DNA from: an uncultured Eubacteriales bacterium
Lineage (GTDB): Bacteria > Bacillota > Clostridia > Oscillospirales > Ruminococcaceae
DNA length: 6,965 nucleotides
NCBI GenBank assembly: GCA_902493155.1
Contig: CABUOE010000120.1
Location: 1-6,965 of the forward strand
Direction of reading: 5' to 3'
Made by a program: the position numbers and the translations under genes. The notes under the pieces are model-generated. The model saw nothing but the letters and a program-made list of their open reading frames with translations, did not search any database and had not been told where the DNA came from. This document shows, in pieces, positions 1 to 5,875 of the stretch (its first letter is position 1; every line of letters starts with the position of its first letter).

Positions 1-188
1 CCGATGATTAAAAAGGAAAGGCTGCCGGTGGCGCCGACGCCTGCCAATGCGTCCACGCCGATGGTACGGCCGACGATAATGGTGTCGGCCATGCTGTAAA
101 ACTGCTGAAAGACGTTGCCAATCAGCAGGGGGATGGTGAAGAGCAAAATGAGTTTGACGGGTTTTCCCCTGGTGAGATCCTGAACCAT
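1..188 (-). CDS. MATE-family multidrug efflux transporter, N-terminal fragment (cut by the window edge)
   Basis: This is the first 62 residues of a membrane transporter; the rest lies beyond base 1. The translation begins MVQDLTRGKPVKLILLFTIP and continues through LLIGNVFQQFYSMADTIIVG. The second stretch is the classic start of MATE (multi antimicrobial extrusion) proteins: a first transmembrane helix ending in the FQQFYSMADTIIVG motif, followed by a Gly/Ala-rich loop (GVDALAGVGATGS) and the start of helix 2. MATE proteins export drugs or metabolites using a Na+ or H+ gradient; the substrate cannot be told from this fragment. The ATG at 188 is preceded by AAGGAGGA (complement of 194-201) five bases upstream, an excellent ribosome binding site. 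The gene is transcribed away from the rest of the window, with its own promoter and a palindromic operator upstream, so a role in the uronate genes is not implied. The family call is secure; the exact function is unknown. Confidence 0.9.
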   Translation of the reverse strand, partial: MVQDLTRGKPVKLILLFTIPLLIGNVFQQFYSMADTIIVGRTIGVDALAGVGATGSLSFLII

Positions 189-221
189 GACAGTCCTCCT
201 TGCAGCGATTTTGTGGTGAAA

Positions 222-235
222 TGTAAACGTTTACT
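222..235. promoter_or_regulatory. cre-like / LacI-family operator palindrome
   Basis: TGTAAACGTTTACT contains the perfect 12-bp palindrome GTAAACGTTTAC (223-234) with a central CG. It matches the Bacillus catabolite-responsive element consensus TGWAARCGYTWNCW at every position. It lies between the probable -10 (239-244) and the ribosome binding site of the MATE gene, so a bound CcpA or other LacI/GalR-family protein would block transcription there. Which family member binds is inference; local sugar-specific LacI regulators use similar palindromes. Confidence 0.65.
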
Positions 236-238
236 TTT

Positions 239-268
239 AGCATAGACCATGATAGCACGAAGCGGCAA
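239..268 (-). promoter_or_regulatory. Probable sigma-A promoter of the MATE transporter gene
   Basis: Read on the minus strand, TTGCCG (268-263, 4 of 6 matches to TTGACA) and TATGCT (244-239, 4 of 6 matches to TATAAT) are separated by 18 bases. They lie about 50 bases upstream of the transporter start codon. The palindromic operator at 222-235 begins immediately downstream of the -10, a usual position for a repressor site overlapping the transcription start. The promoter is moderate by sequence and has not been tested. Confidence 0.45.
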
Positions 269-536
269 AGCCTGCAAGTACCCATCCGAAACTTTGGATA
301 GTTGTCGAGAAAAGAGGCGGTGCTTTTCCCGCTTTTTATGCAGTTTGATAGAGGGGGGATTTTTGGCAAAAACCCCGCTCTCCCGCGGCTGGGACAAAGG
401 AAGAACCGTCCCTCTCCCGCAGCTTCACCGCGGCTGGGACAAAGGAAAATCTTCGTCCTCCCACAGTCTGTGTAAGGCAAAACCCCGTCCTCCTGTAACC
501 CCACCCTCCATCGATGAAAGGCCTCTTTCTACGGCC
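245..536. other. Intergenic region without a supported gene
   Basis: About 290 bases lie between the MATE promoter and the end of the AraC-family gene. Open frames here have no ribosome binding site, no recognisable motif and low-complexity Pro/Gly-rich translations, so I do not call a gene. The region holds the GC-rich direct repeats at 365-500 and two weak hairpins. One is GAAAAG/CTTTTC at 309-328. The other is a GGCC-based stem near 516-540, just past the AraC gene's stop, which could act as a weak terminator for that gene but lacks a clear T run. Confidence 0.6.
383..447. repeat. 20-bp direct repeat containing TGGGACAAAGGAA, two copies 45 bp apart
   Basis: CCGCGGCTGGGACAAAGGAA occurs exactly at 383-402 and again at 428-447. 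The sequence after the first copy (GAACCGTCCC) can pair back on the repeat: GGGAC at 391-395 with GTCCC at 408-412. A looser echo of the flanking sequence, GGCAAAACCCCGTCCTCC, appears around 477-494, matching GGCAAAAACCCCGCTCTCC at 365-383. The region therefore looks like two or three degenerate copies of a short unit. From memory, TGGGACAAAGGAA...CCGTCCC words are dispersed intergenic repeats in many Clostridia genomes; that resemblance is recalled, not searched. Confidence 0.7.
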
Positions 537-1379
537 CTAATTGGAAACGGTTTCTTTAAACTGGGAAGGGGAGAGGCCGGTTTTGCGGACAAAGGCTTTG
601 TAGAAGTTGGAGTAGTCGGAAAAACCGCATTTTTCCCCGGCGTCGGAGGCGGAAACCCCCTGCCGGATCAGCCGCCGGGCCAAACTCACCCGCTTTGAAA
701 GGATGTAGTCGTAAACGGTGGAGTTGGTATAGGCCTTGAAACGGCGGCTCAAATGGTACTTGCTGACAAAAAACGCGCCGCAGATTTGGTCCAGGGTCAG
801 CGGCTCGGTGTAGTGCTCGTCGATGTAGGCGATGACAGCCGGTATGATTTCTTGCTTCACCGGATTCGTCCCGGCGAAGGGACTTTCTCGGAAACTGTGG
901 GAGATTTCCTCCAAAGCCGCCGTTAAGTAGGCCCGCTTGAGCACCTCCTTGAGTTGCATGCAGCGGATGAGGCGGGAAAGAGTTTCTCTGAGGTAGCGAA
1001 AAGACTGGGGAGACGGGCGGCAAAGGAAATTTTTGCGCTCCTCGGCATCGGTGAAGCAGCGGACGAAGCCGCCGCCCAGACTGTGGAGGAACCCGGAGTT
1101 TATCCATAAAACGATCCGCTCGTAGATGGGGGCGTTTTCGATGAGCACCGGCCGGTGCATCTTGCCCGGCGGAATCAGCAGCAAGTCCCCGGCGCAGAGG
1201 TCGTAGACCTTTTCTTCGATATAGTATGTGACGCTGCCGTCCAAAAACACATAAAGTTCGTAAAAATCATGGCTGTGAAAGTCCAGGGAATGAAAGTGGG
1301 GTTCCCTGTAATGGTAGGCTTCAAAATCCGTCCGGATCATCATCTGGGACGGGTTGAAGGCACTGATTTCCTGGGGCAT
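537..1379 (-). CDS. AraC-family transcriptional regulator, divergent from uxaC
   Basis: This is a 280-residue one-component regulator. Residues ~10-150 form a cupin-type sensing domain, with the HSHDFYELYVF metal/ligand-site motif (His35, His37) and a second strand motif GDLLLIPPGKMHRP (64-77). The C-terminal ~100 residues are the AraC DNA-binding domain, with two helix-turn-helix units at about 196-216 and 244-266, ending in the usual signature CGFSDYSNFYKAFVRKTGLS followed by PSQFK. I chose the ATG at 1379 because AAAGGAGG (complement 1387-1394) lies just upstream. An in-frame TTG at 1397 would place the ribosome binding site inside the gene. A near-consensus promoter lies upstream. The gene is head-to-head with uxaC, which makes it the likely activator of uronate catabolism; a sugar ligand such as a uronate or its polymer fragment is inference. 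GC content is similar to uxaC. Confidence 0.92.
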   Translation of the reverse strand: MPQEISAFNPSQMMIRTDFEAYHYREPHFHSLDFHSHDFYELYVFLDGSVTYYIEEKVYDLCAGDLLLIPPGKMHRPVLIENAPIYERIVLWINSGFLHSLGGGFVRCFTDAEERKNFLCRPSPQSFRYLRETLSRLIRCMQLKEVLKRAYLTAALEEISHSFRESPFAGTNPVKQEIIPAVIAYIDEHYTEPLTLDQICGAFFVSKYHLSRRFKAYTNSTVYDYILSKRVSLARRLIRQGVSASDAGEKCGFSDYSNFYKAFVRKTGLSPSQFKETVSN

Positions 1380-1402
1380 GGCAAATCCTCCTTTCAAAAT
1401 CC

Positions 1403-1431
1403 ATCATACAGCAAGATTTGCAAGGTTTCAA
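1403..1431 (-). promoter_or_regulatory. Promoter of the first AraC-family gene
   Basis: On the minus strand, TTGAAA (1431-1426) and TATGAT (1408-1403) are each one mismatch from consensus and are separated by exactly 17 bases. Transcription would start near 1396, giving a very short leader directly before the ribosome binding site. An inverted repeat TTTGC-N10-GCAAA (1417-1436) overlaps the -35 and spacer and is a possible autoregulatory site. Confidence 0.7.
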
Positions 1432-1463
1432 GCAAAATAGACGATTTTTTTAGCAGATAGATA

Positions 1464-1472
1464 TGATACAAT
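1464..1472 (+). promoter_or_regulatory. Probable extended -10 promoter of uxaC
   Basis: TGATACAAT carries the extended -10 TGn followed by TACAAT (5 of 6 to TATAAT). No good -35 lies 16-18 bases upstream; only a T-rich run at 1445-1450 is present. This fits a promoter that depends on an activator such as the divergent AraC protein. About 80 bases of leader follow before the uxaC start, with TTTACAG and GAAA words just downstream of the -10. Confidence 0.5.
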
Positions 1473-1553
1473 AAGTTTACAGTATGAAATATATCCCCAA
1501 CACGGGAAAGATTTACGCGCTGATACCAAAACATCTGCGAGAGGATGAATTTC

Positions 1554-2913
1554 ATGGGAACCAATGACTTTCTGCTGCTCTGTCCGGCGGCTCAAAGGCT
1601 TTACGAGTCCTGCTGTGAGCTGCCGATTATCGACTTTCACTGCCATCTGTCGCCCCGGGCCATTTACGAGGACCGGACTTTTTTGAGCATCGGGGAACTG
1701 ATGCTCAGCGGCGACCACTACAAGTGGCGGCTGATGCGGGCCTGTGGAGTAGAGGAGTATTACGTCACCGGCGACGCCCCCTGGTCGGAGAAGTTCAAGC
1801 GGTACGCCGCCTGTCTGGAGCAGGCCCCCGGCAACCCCATGGTGGACTGGACCCGGATGGAGCTCGCCGCCTATTTCGGCATCCACACCCCGCTGACTCC
1901 CAAAACAGCAGATGAAATCTGGACCGAGGCCAATCGTGTCATCGGGTCCAAAGCCCTCTCTCCTCGGAAGTTTATCGACGCCTCCAACGTCCGGTACATC
2001 GCCACCACCGACGACCCGGCGGACGAGCTCAGCTTCCACCAAAAGCTCCGGCAGCACGGTATGATGCGCACCATGGTGCGGCCCACCTTCCGGGCGGACA
2101 ACCTGCTTACCATCCGCCGGGAGGGAAGTAGTACCTACGTGGGCAAGCTGGGGGTCATCGCCGGCGTGACCATCCGCTCCTACAAGGATTACCTGGAGGC
2201 CGTGTCCAAACGGCTTGTGGATTTTTCCCGGATGGACTGCCGGTTTATAGACGTTGGCATCGAGCGGTTCCCTTTGAGCCGGGGCAATTGTCAGCAGGCG
2301 GAGACAGCCTTTCAAAAGGGTGTGGCCGGGCTCCCCATGTCCGACGAGGAATACGACGCCTTTTTGTTCGAGACGCTCGCCTTTTTGGCAGGGGAATGCC
2401 GCCGCCTGGACATGACGCTCCAGCTCCACCTGGGAGCGGTGCGCAACCCAAACTCTGTTTTGTACGAGCATCTGGGTCCCGACTGCGGCGGGGACTGCAT
2501 GGGGGACTTGGTGCCGCAAAGGGCCCTCTGCCGCCTGCTGGACGCGGTCAACAAACGCTCCGGCCTGCCCCGGATAATCCTCTATCCCTGCCATGGTGGA
2601 ACCCTTCGTGTCTATAGCAGGCAGCTTTCCCGGCGTGACGGTGGGGCCGGCCTGGTGGTTCAACGACCACCTCTGCGGCATCGACCGGCAGCTTCGGGCT
2701 TTTTCGGCCAACCTGCCCCTGGGGACCTATCCCGGCATGGTCACCGACAGCCGCAGCTTCACTTCCTATATCCGCCACGACTATTTCCGCCGGATTTTTG
2801 CCTCCTATCTGGGACAAATCGTCGAATCCGGCCGATTTTCGGAGCAGGCGGCCATGGAAGTGACCCGCCGCGTCTTTTACGACAACGCCGAGCAGTTGGT
2901 CAACCGGCTGTAG
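1554..2913 (+). pseudogene. uxaC: Uronate isomerase UxaC, disrupted by a frameshift
   Basis: Intact UxaC (glucuronate isomerase, amidohydrolase fold) interconverts D-glucuronate/D-fructuronate and D-galacturonate/D-tagaturonate. Residues 1-345 are in one frame and carry the metal-binding DFHCHLSP (His29, His31), GDHYKWR, TTDDP (151-155) and LHLGAVRN motifs. From base 2590 the family match continues in another frame to the stop at 2911-2913, with WWFND, TDSRSFTSYIRHDYFRR and RVFYDNA. The break lies at 2589, right after RIILYP. Compared with E. coli UxaC as I remember it ([20 protein letters not shown]), exactly three residues (LNP) plus the frame are lost, so an 8-base deletion explains it best. 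The original frame reads on to 2948, giving a deceptively normal 464 residues with a wrong C-terminus lacking the catalytic TDSRS Asp. The start at 1554 is preferred over 1545 because GAGAGG (1539-1544) abuts 1545 but is 9 bases from 1554. Confidence 0.88.
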
Positions 2914-2996
2914 CGGCGTTATCCCATATCGGGCGGCACATTTTGTAAAATCGTCCAAAATCCCAGTGAAATCGGCAAAAAACAAGCGGTGTTTTC

Positions 2997-3005
2997 TGGT
3001 ACAAT
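2997..3005 (+). promoter_or_regulatory. Isolated extended -10 promoter facing uxuA across the module
   Basis: TGGTACAAT is an extended -10 (TGn plus TACAAT). The following bases, ATATTTACAGACAGAAAAA, resemble those after the uxaC -10 (TACAATAAGTTTACAG then GAAA at 1486-1489). As placed, it would transcribe antisense across the second AraC gene. It may be the former promoter of uxuA, now separated from it by the 2.7-kb module. A recognisable -35 is lacking, and function is not proven. Confidence 0.4.
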
Positions 3006-3028
3006 ATTTACAGACAGAAAAAGCAGGG

Positions 3029-3038
3029 ACGGACGCCT
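3029..3038. repeat. 10-bp direct repeat flanking the AT-rich module, left copy
   Basis: ACGGACGCCT here is repeated exactly, in the same orientation, at 5807-5816 on the other side of the two-gene module. The neighbouring bases differ (GGG before and ACAG after, versus CCT before and TTCA after), so the identity is limited to ten bases. It may be a target-site duplication or recombination footprint, or coincidence. Confidence 0.5.
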
Positions 3039-3063
3039 ACAGTGGTGTAAAAACCTCTGTTTT

Positions 3064-3855
3064 TTATTGATTGTTCATATGTGTATTAAAATATCTGTTG
3101 CGAAATTTCATTGGGCTTATTTCTTCATGATACATAAAAAATTTTATGAAATGATTGGCATCGGAAAATCCCATTTGCGCAGAAATTTCTTTTATGGACA
3201 ATTCCGTATTCAAAAGCAAATCCCTGGCTTTTTTGATTCTTTCACTCAATATATATTTTTTTATTCCCATTCCGAAATTCATTTTGAAAAGCTTACTGAT
3301 GTAATCGGCATTATACCCGAAATGTTTTGCCGCCGTTTCAACCGTGATACCCTTATCCGCATGAATTCTGATATATTCTCCAATCTTGTTTGCAAGTGCC
3401 GATGCTTTTGTTGCCGCCGCAATTTGCGAAAGCTCATAAAAAAGCAACAATGCCGCAGAATCCTTTGCGCTGCTGCTGTAACCCGGAGTTTTTGACATAT
3501 GTAACAATTTTTTCAAAAGATATTTGACATCATAATATTCGTCATCTTTATATACTTTAAACGGCATTTTAAAATCGGTTTTAAAATGGAACCAATAAAA
3601 CGATGTAGGGTTTTTACTCACTTTATAACCGAAATGTCTTTTTCCCGATTCCAGTAAGATACATTCGTTTTTATATAATTCGTAATTTTCATCCTCCTCC
3701 CGGATAAAAACTTCCCCCTTTGTTATAAAAATGAGTTCATAGCTGTCTAGAACCCTGTCGGGATGTATCCATTCGCTGTCCGATGAAAATTCCCCTATAC
3801 TCTCAAAACTGAAATAATTTGTATCGTCAATCTTTAACATGTCGGATTTTCTCAC
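3064..3855 (-). CDS. AraC-family transcriptional regulator, divergent from the GH127 gene
   Basis: This is a 263-residue regulator with an N-terminal cupin-like sensing domain (about residues 15-110; SYELIFITKGEVFI at 38-51 and ECILLESGKRHFGY at 64-77). Its C-terminal AraC DNA-binding domain has one helix-turn-helix at ~172-193 (VETAAKHFGYNADYISKLFK) and the second at ~220-242 (IKEISAQMGFSDANHFIKFF), followed by ISPMKFRNRY. The start is GTG at 3855: AGAGG lies four bases upstream, whereas the in-frame ATG at 3840 would be about 19 bases from any ribosome binding site. The gene is AT-rich, unlike the first AraC gene, and the two proteins share little beyond the family fold, so this is not a recent duplicate. 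Its promoter has consensus -35 and -10 hexamers. Its head-to-head position suggests it controls the arabinofuranosidase gene in response to arabinose or an oligosaccharide; the ligand is inferred. Confidence 0.92.
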   Translation of the reverse strand: MRKSDMLKIDDTNYFSFESIGEFSSDSEWIHPDRVLDSYELIFITKGEVFIREEDENYELYKNECILLESGKRHFGYKVSKNPTSFYWFHFKTDFKMPFKVYKDDEYYDVKYLLKKLLHMSKTPGYSSSAKDSAALLLFYELSQIAAATKASALANKIGEYIRIHADKGITVETAAKHFGYNADYISKLFKMNFGMGIKKYILSERIKKARDLLLNTELSIKEISAQMGFSDANHFIKFFMYHEEISPMKFRNRYFNTHMNNQ

Positions 3856-3875
3856 TTTTCCTCTGCTTTTTGGTA

Positions 3876-3905
3876 TTGATTTTTATTTGTAAATTATAAT
3901 ATATT
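3876..3905 (+). promoter_or_regulatory. Probable promoter of the GH127 gene
   Basis: Two readings are possible. A perfect TATAAT at 3895-3900 has no good -35 at 16-18 bases, which would suit an AraC-activated promoter. Alternatively, TTGATT (3876-3881) and TATATT (3900-3905) are spaced 18 bases apart. Either way, initiation lies about 45-55 bases upstream of the GH127 start codon. The region is so AT-rich that the exact element is uncertain. Confidence 0.45.
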
Positions 3906-3922
3906 TTATAAAAAGATGTCAA
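3893..3922 (-). promoter_or_regulatory. Consensus promoter of the second AraC-family gene, overlapping the divergent promoter
   Basis: On the minus strand, TTGACA (3922-3917) and TATAAT (3898-3893) are both perfect consensus hexamers, 18 bases apart, giving a leader of roughly 30 bases before the GTG at 3855. The plus strand reads TATAAT at 3895-3900 through the same palindromic ATTATAAT (3893-3900), so the two -10 elements overlap and opposing polymerases could not bind together. Confidence 0.75.
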
Positions 3923-3959
3923 TACACTTGAAAAAATCGCAATTGAAAAGGAGCAAAAA

Positions 3960-5777
3960 ATGGAAAAGATAGACTTTTCGAATACAAAAATAAATAACGG
4001 ATTTTGGAAGCAAAAGCAGGATATGGTAAATAACTCGACTTTGTATTCCGTATACGACCGTTTTGTCGATACACATCGTTTTGACGCGCTTTCCTGCAGA
4101 TGGAAAGCGGGCGACCCCGATATGCCCCATATATTCTGGGATTCCGACGTTGCCAAATGGATGGAAGGTGCGGCATACATATTACAAGAAAAAAGAGATG
4201 AAAAGCTTGAAGCAATCATTGACGACGCCATAGATAACATAGTTAAAAACAGCGATGAAAACGGATATTTTAACAGCCATTATCTTGTCACCGAACAAGA
4301 TAAGCGTTTTTCTGACCGTTCATGTCACGAGCTTTATTGCGCAGGTCATCTGATTGAAGCGGCAATTGCCTACAACAACGCCACCGGAAAGGGTAAATTT
4401 TTAAAGGCGATGTGTAAATTTGCCGACTATATCGAAAAGGTGTTCAAAATCGAAAAAAGCGCCGCTTTTACTACTCCCGGCCACCCAGAACTTGAGCTTG
4501 CATTGGTAAAACTATATGACGCAACCGGCGAGAGAAGATATCTTGAATTGTCTAAATTTTTTATTGATGAACACGGAACAAAGAAAGAAGAACACGACTC
4601 AAACTACGACTACAATAATCTCCTTTACAATCAAGATGAAATGCCCCTTCGCAAACGTTCGACCGCCGAGGGTCATTGTGTCCGCGCTTTATATCTTTTA
4701 TGCGGTGCCGCTGATATCGCAGACAGATACAACGATTGTGAACTGAAAGATGCCTGCAAGCGTGTTTTTGATGATATTGCAAACAATAAAGTATATATAA
4801 CCGGCGGCGTGGGCTCAAGCCACCTCGGGGAAGCTTTTACAGTCCCGTATCATTTACCAAACAGAACCGCGTATACCGAAACCTGCGCTGCAATTTCTTT
4901 GGCAATGTTTTGTAACCGTATGCTTCAAATAGATACGGACTCAAAATATGCCGACATGGCGGAACGTGCAATATACAATGGGTTTTTATCAGGTGTTTCC
5001 ATGGACGGAAAATCCTTTTTCTATGAAAATCCCCTGGAAATCGACCCGCGTTTTAACCATGTTAATCCGTCGGTCATCAATAAGGAACGCTTTCCGATAA
5101 CACAACGGCTTGAGGTATTCGACTGTTCCTGCTGTCCTCCCAATATTGTCCGATTTATACCGTCTATTGCAGATTTTCTGTACACATATAATGATGAAAC
5201 CGTTTATGTACATCAGTATATAGATTCTGTAACCGAATATGGAGACATAAAAATCTCTCAAAATACCGGTTACCCGGCAAACGGTGAAATAAAAATACAA
5301 TGTACGGCACCACAAAAGAAAATAGCCTTGCGTATTCCCTCATGGTGTCAAAACTTCAGCTTAAATGTTGACTATACTTTAAAAAACGGCTATGCATACA
5401 TTGAAATGAATGACAGCATTGAAATTGAATTAAAACTCGATATGCCTGTAGTATTTATCAAAGCAAATAAGCGCGTTCACGAAAATGCCGGAAGAATCGC
5501 CGTCATGCGGGGCCCTGTAGTTTATTGTGGGGAAGCCGTTGATAACGGCAATGATTTAAGATGTATTGAAATTGATACGAACGCACCGGCAAAAATTGAA
5601 GAAGGCGAATTTATTCTTCCTTCGGTTACTTTGCAAGCCTTTAGGCAAAAAGATGATGATAAACTGTACTCACCGGTCGGCGATGATTACGAGCCGTGTA
5701 CTTTACAGCTGATTCCTTATTACGCATTTGCCAACCGGGGCGAGTCCGAAATGCTTGTGTGGTTTTTAAAAAAATAA
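3960..5777 (+). CDS. GH127-family glycoside hydrolase, beta-L-arabinofuranosidase-like, cytoplasmic
   Basis: This 605-residue protein has the full signature of GH127 (formerly DUF1680), typified by Bifidobacterium longum HypBA1, which releases beta-L-arabinofuranose. An (alpha/alpha)6 barrel fills roughly residues 5-400, with beta-rich domains to the end. The active-site elements are present: ITGGVGSSHLGEAFT with the proposed acid/base Glu291; TAYTETCAA with Zn ligands Glu307 and Cys309; and FDCSCCPPN with Cys391 (the family nucleophile) and Cys392. The 16-residue gap from Glu291 to Glu307 equals that in HypBA1 (Glu322/Glu338). There is no signal peptide or membrane segment, so it should act on imported oligosaccharides; no transporter is in the window. 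AAAAGGAG lies six bases before the ATG. Composition is AT-rich, unlike uxaC and uxuA, suggesting transfer. Some relatives act on other furanosides (e.g. aceric acid in rhamnogalacturonan II), so the exact substrate is not fixed. Confidence 0.93.
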   Translation: MEKIDFSNTKINNGFWKQKQDMVNNSTLYSVYDRFVDTHRFDALSCRWKAGDPDMPHIFWDSDVAKWMEGAAYILQEKRDEKLEAIIDDAIDNIVKNSDENGYFNSHYLVTEQDKRFSDRSCHELYCAGHLIEAAIAYNNATGKGKFLKAMCKFADYIEKVFKIEKSAAFTTPGHPELELALVKLYDATGERRYLELSKFFIDEHGTKKEEHDSNYDYNNLLYNQDEMPLRKRSTAEGHCVRALYLLCGAADIADRYNDCELKDACKRVFDDIANNKVYITGGVGSSHLGEAFTVPYHLPNRTAYTETCAAISLAMFCNRMLQIDTDSKYADMAERAIYNGFLSGVSMDGKSFFYENPLEIDPRFNHVNPSVINKERFPITQRLEVFDCSCCPPNIVRFIPSIADFLYTYNDETVYVHQYIDSVTEYGDIKISQNTGYPANGEIKIQCTAPQKKIALRIPSWCQNFSLNVDYTLKNGYAYIEMNDSIEIELKLDMPVVFIKANKRVHENAGRIAVMRGPVVYCGEAVDNGNDLRCIEIDTNAPAKIEEGEFILPSVTLQAFRQKDDDKLYSPVGDDYEPCTLQLIPYYAFANRGESEMLVWFLKK

Positions 5778-5804
5778 TCTTTATAAAGGAAGCATCGCCC
5801 CTAC

Positions 5805-5875
5805 CTACGGACGCCTTTCAAAAACCGTAGAAGCGTCCGCTACGTCGCGATACCTCAAGCCCTATCGCAGGTATC
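5805..5875 (+). repeat. Two successive overlapping inverted repeats in the uxuA leader
   Basis: The first unit offers two mutually exclusive stems: CTACGG (5805-5810) with CCGTAG (5825-5830), and CGGACGC (5808-5814) with GCGTCCG (5833-5839). The second unit does the same: GCGATA (5847-5852) with TATCGC (5863-5868), and GATACCT (5849-5855) with AGGTATC (5869-5875). All four are perfect. The structure ends 38 bases before the uxuA start codon. It may be a switching leader RNA, or an intergenic palindromic repeat of the kind common in Clostridia. No T run follows, so an intrinsic terminator is unlikely. Confidence 0.6.
5807..5816. repeat. 10-bp direct repeat flanking the AT-rich module, right copy
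   Basis: ACGGACGCCT matches 3029-3038 exactly in the same orientation. It lies 30 bases past the GH127 stop codon, where composition returns to GC-rich. This copy is also the left arm of a hairpin (5808-5814 with 5833-5839), so selection for structure could independently explain part of its sequence. Confidence 0.5.

Larger units (their letters stand above)
2914..3063. other. Intergenic junction between the uxaC remnant and the AT-rich module
   Basis: No gene is supported here. The stretch contains an isolated extended -10 promoter (2997-3005), the left copy of ACGGACGCCT (3029-3038), and a sharp shift from GC-rich to AT-rich composition near 3040-3060. I see no convincing hairpin-plus-T-run terminator for either uxaC or the converging AraC gene. 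Confidence 0.55.

Noticed and set aside
249..698. Open frame on the plus strand across the repeat region and the AraC 3' end
   Set aside because: The translation is low-complexity, overlaps a confident AraC gene on the other strand, and has no ribosome binding site.
2580..2600. Programmed ribosomal frameshift in uxaC
   Set aside because: There is no slippery heptamer or downstream structure, and conserved residues are missing at the junction, which a frameshift would not restore.
1428..2711. Long open frame antisense to uxaC (427 codons)
   Set aside because: It is a by-product of GC-rich codons in uxaC; the sense strand carries clear uronate isomerase motifs, and the antisense translation shows no family signature or ribosome binding site.
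2593..2913. Separate small gene starting at ATG 2593
   Set aside because: Its whole translation is the UxaC C-terminus and no ribosome binding site precedes it; it is the displaced part of the broken gene.
3064..5777. The AT-rich module as a complete transposon or insertion sequence
   Set aside because: No transposase, integrase or clear terminal inverted repeats are visible; only a 10-bp flanking repeat is present.
5778..5840. Intrinsic terminator after the GH127 gene
   Set aside because: Stems are present but no T run follows them on the plus strand.
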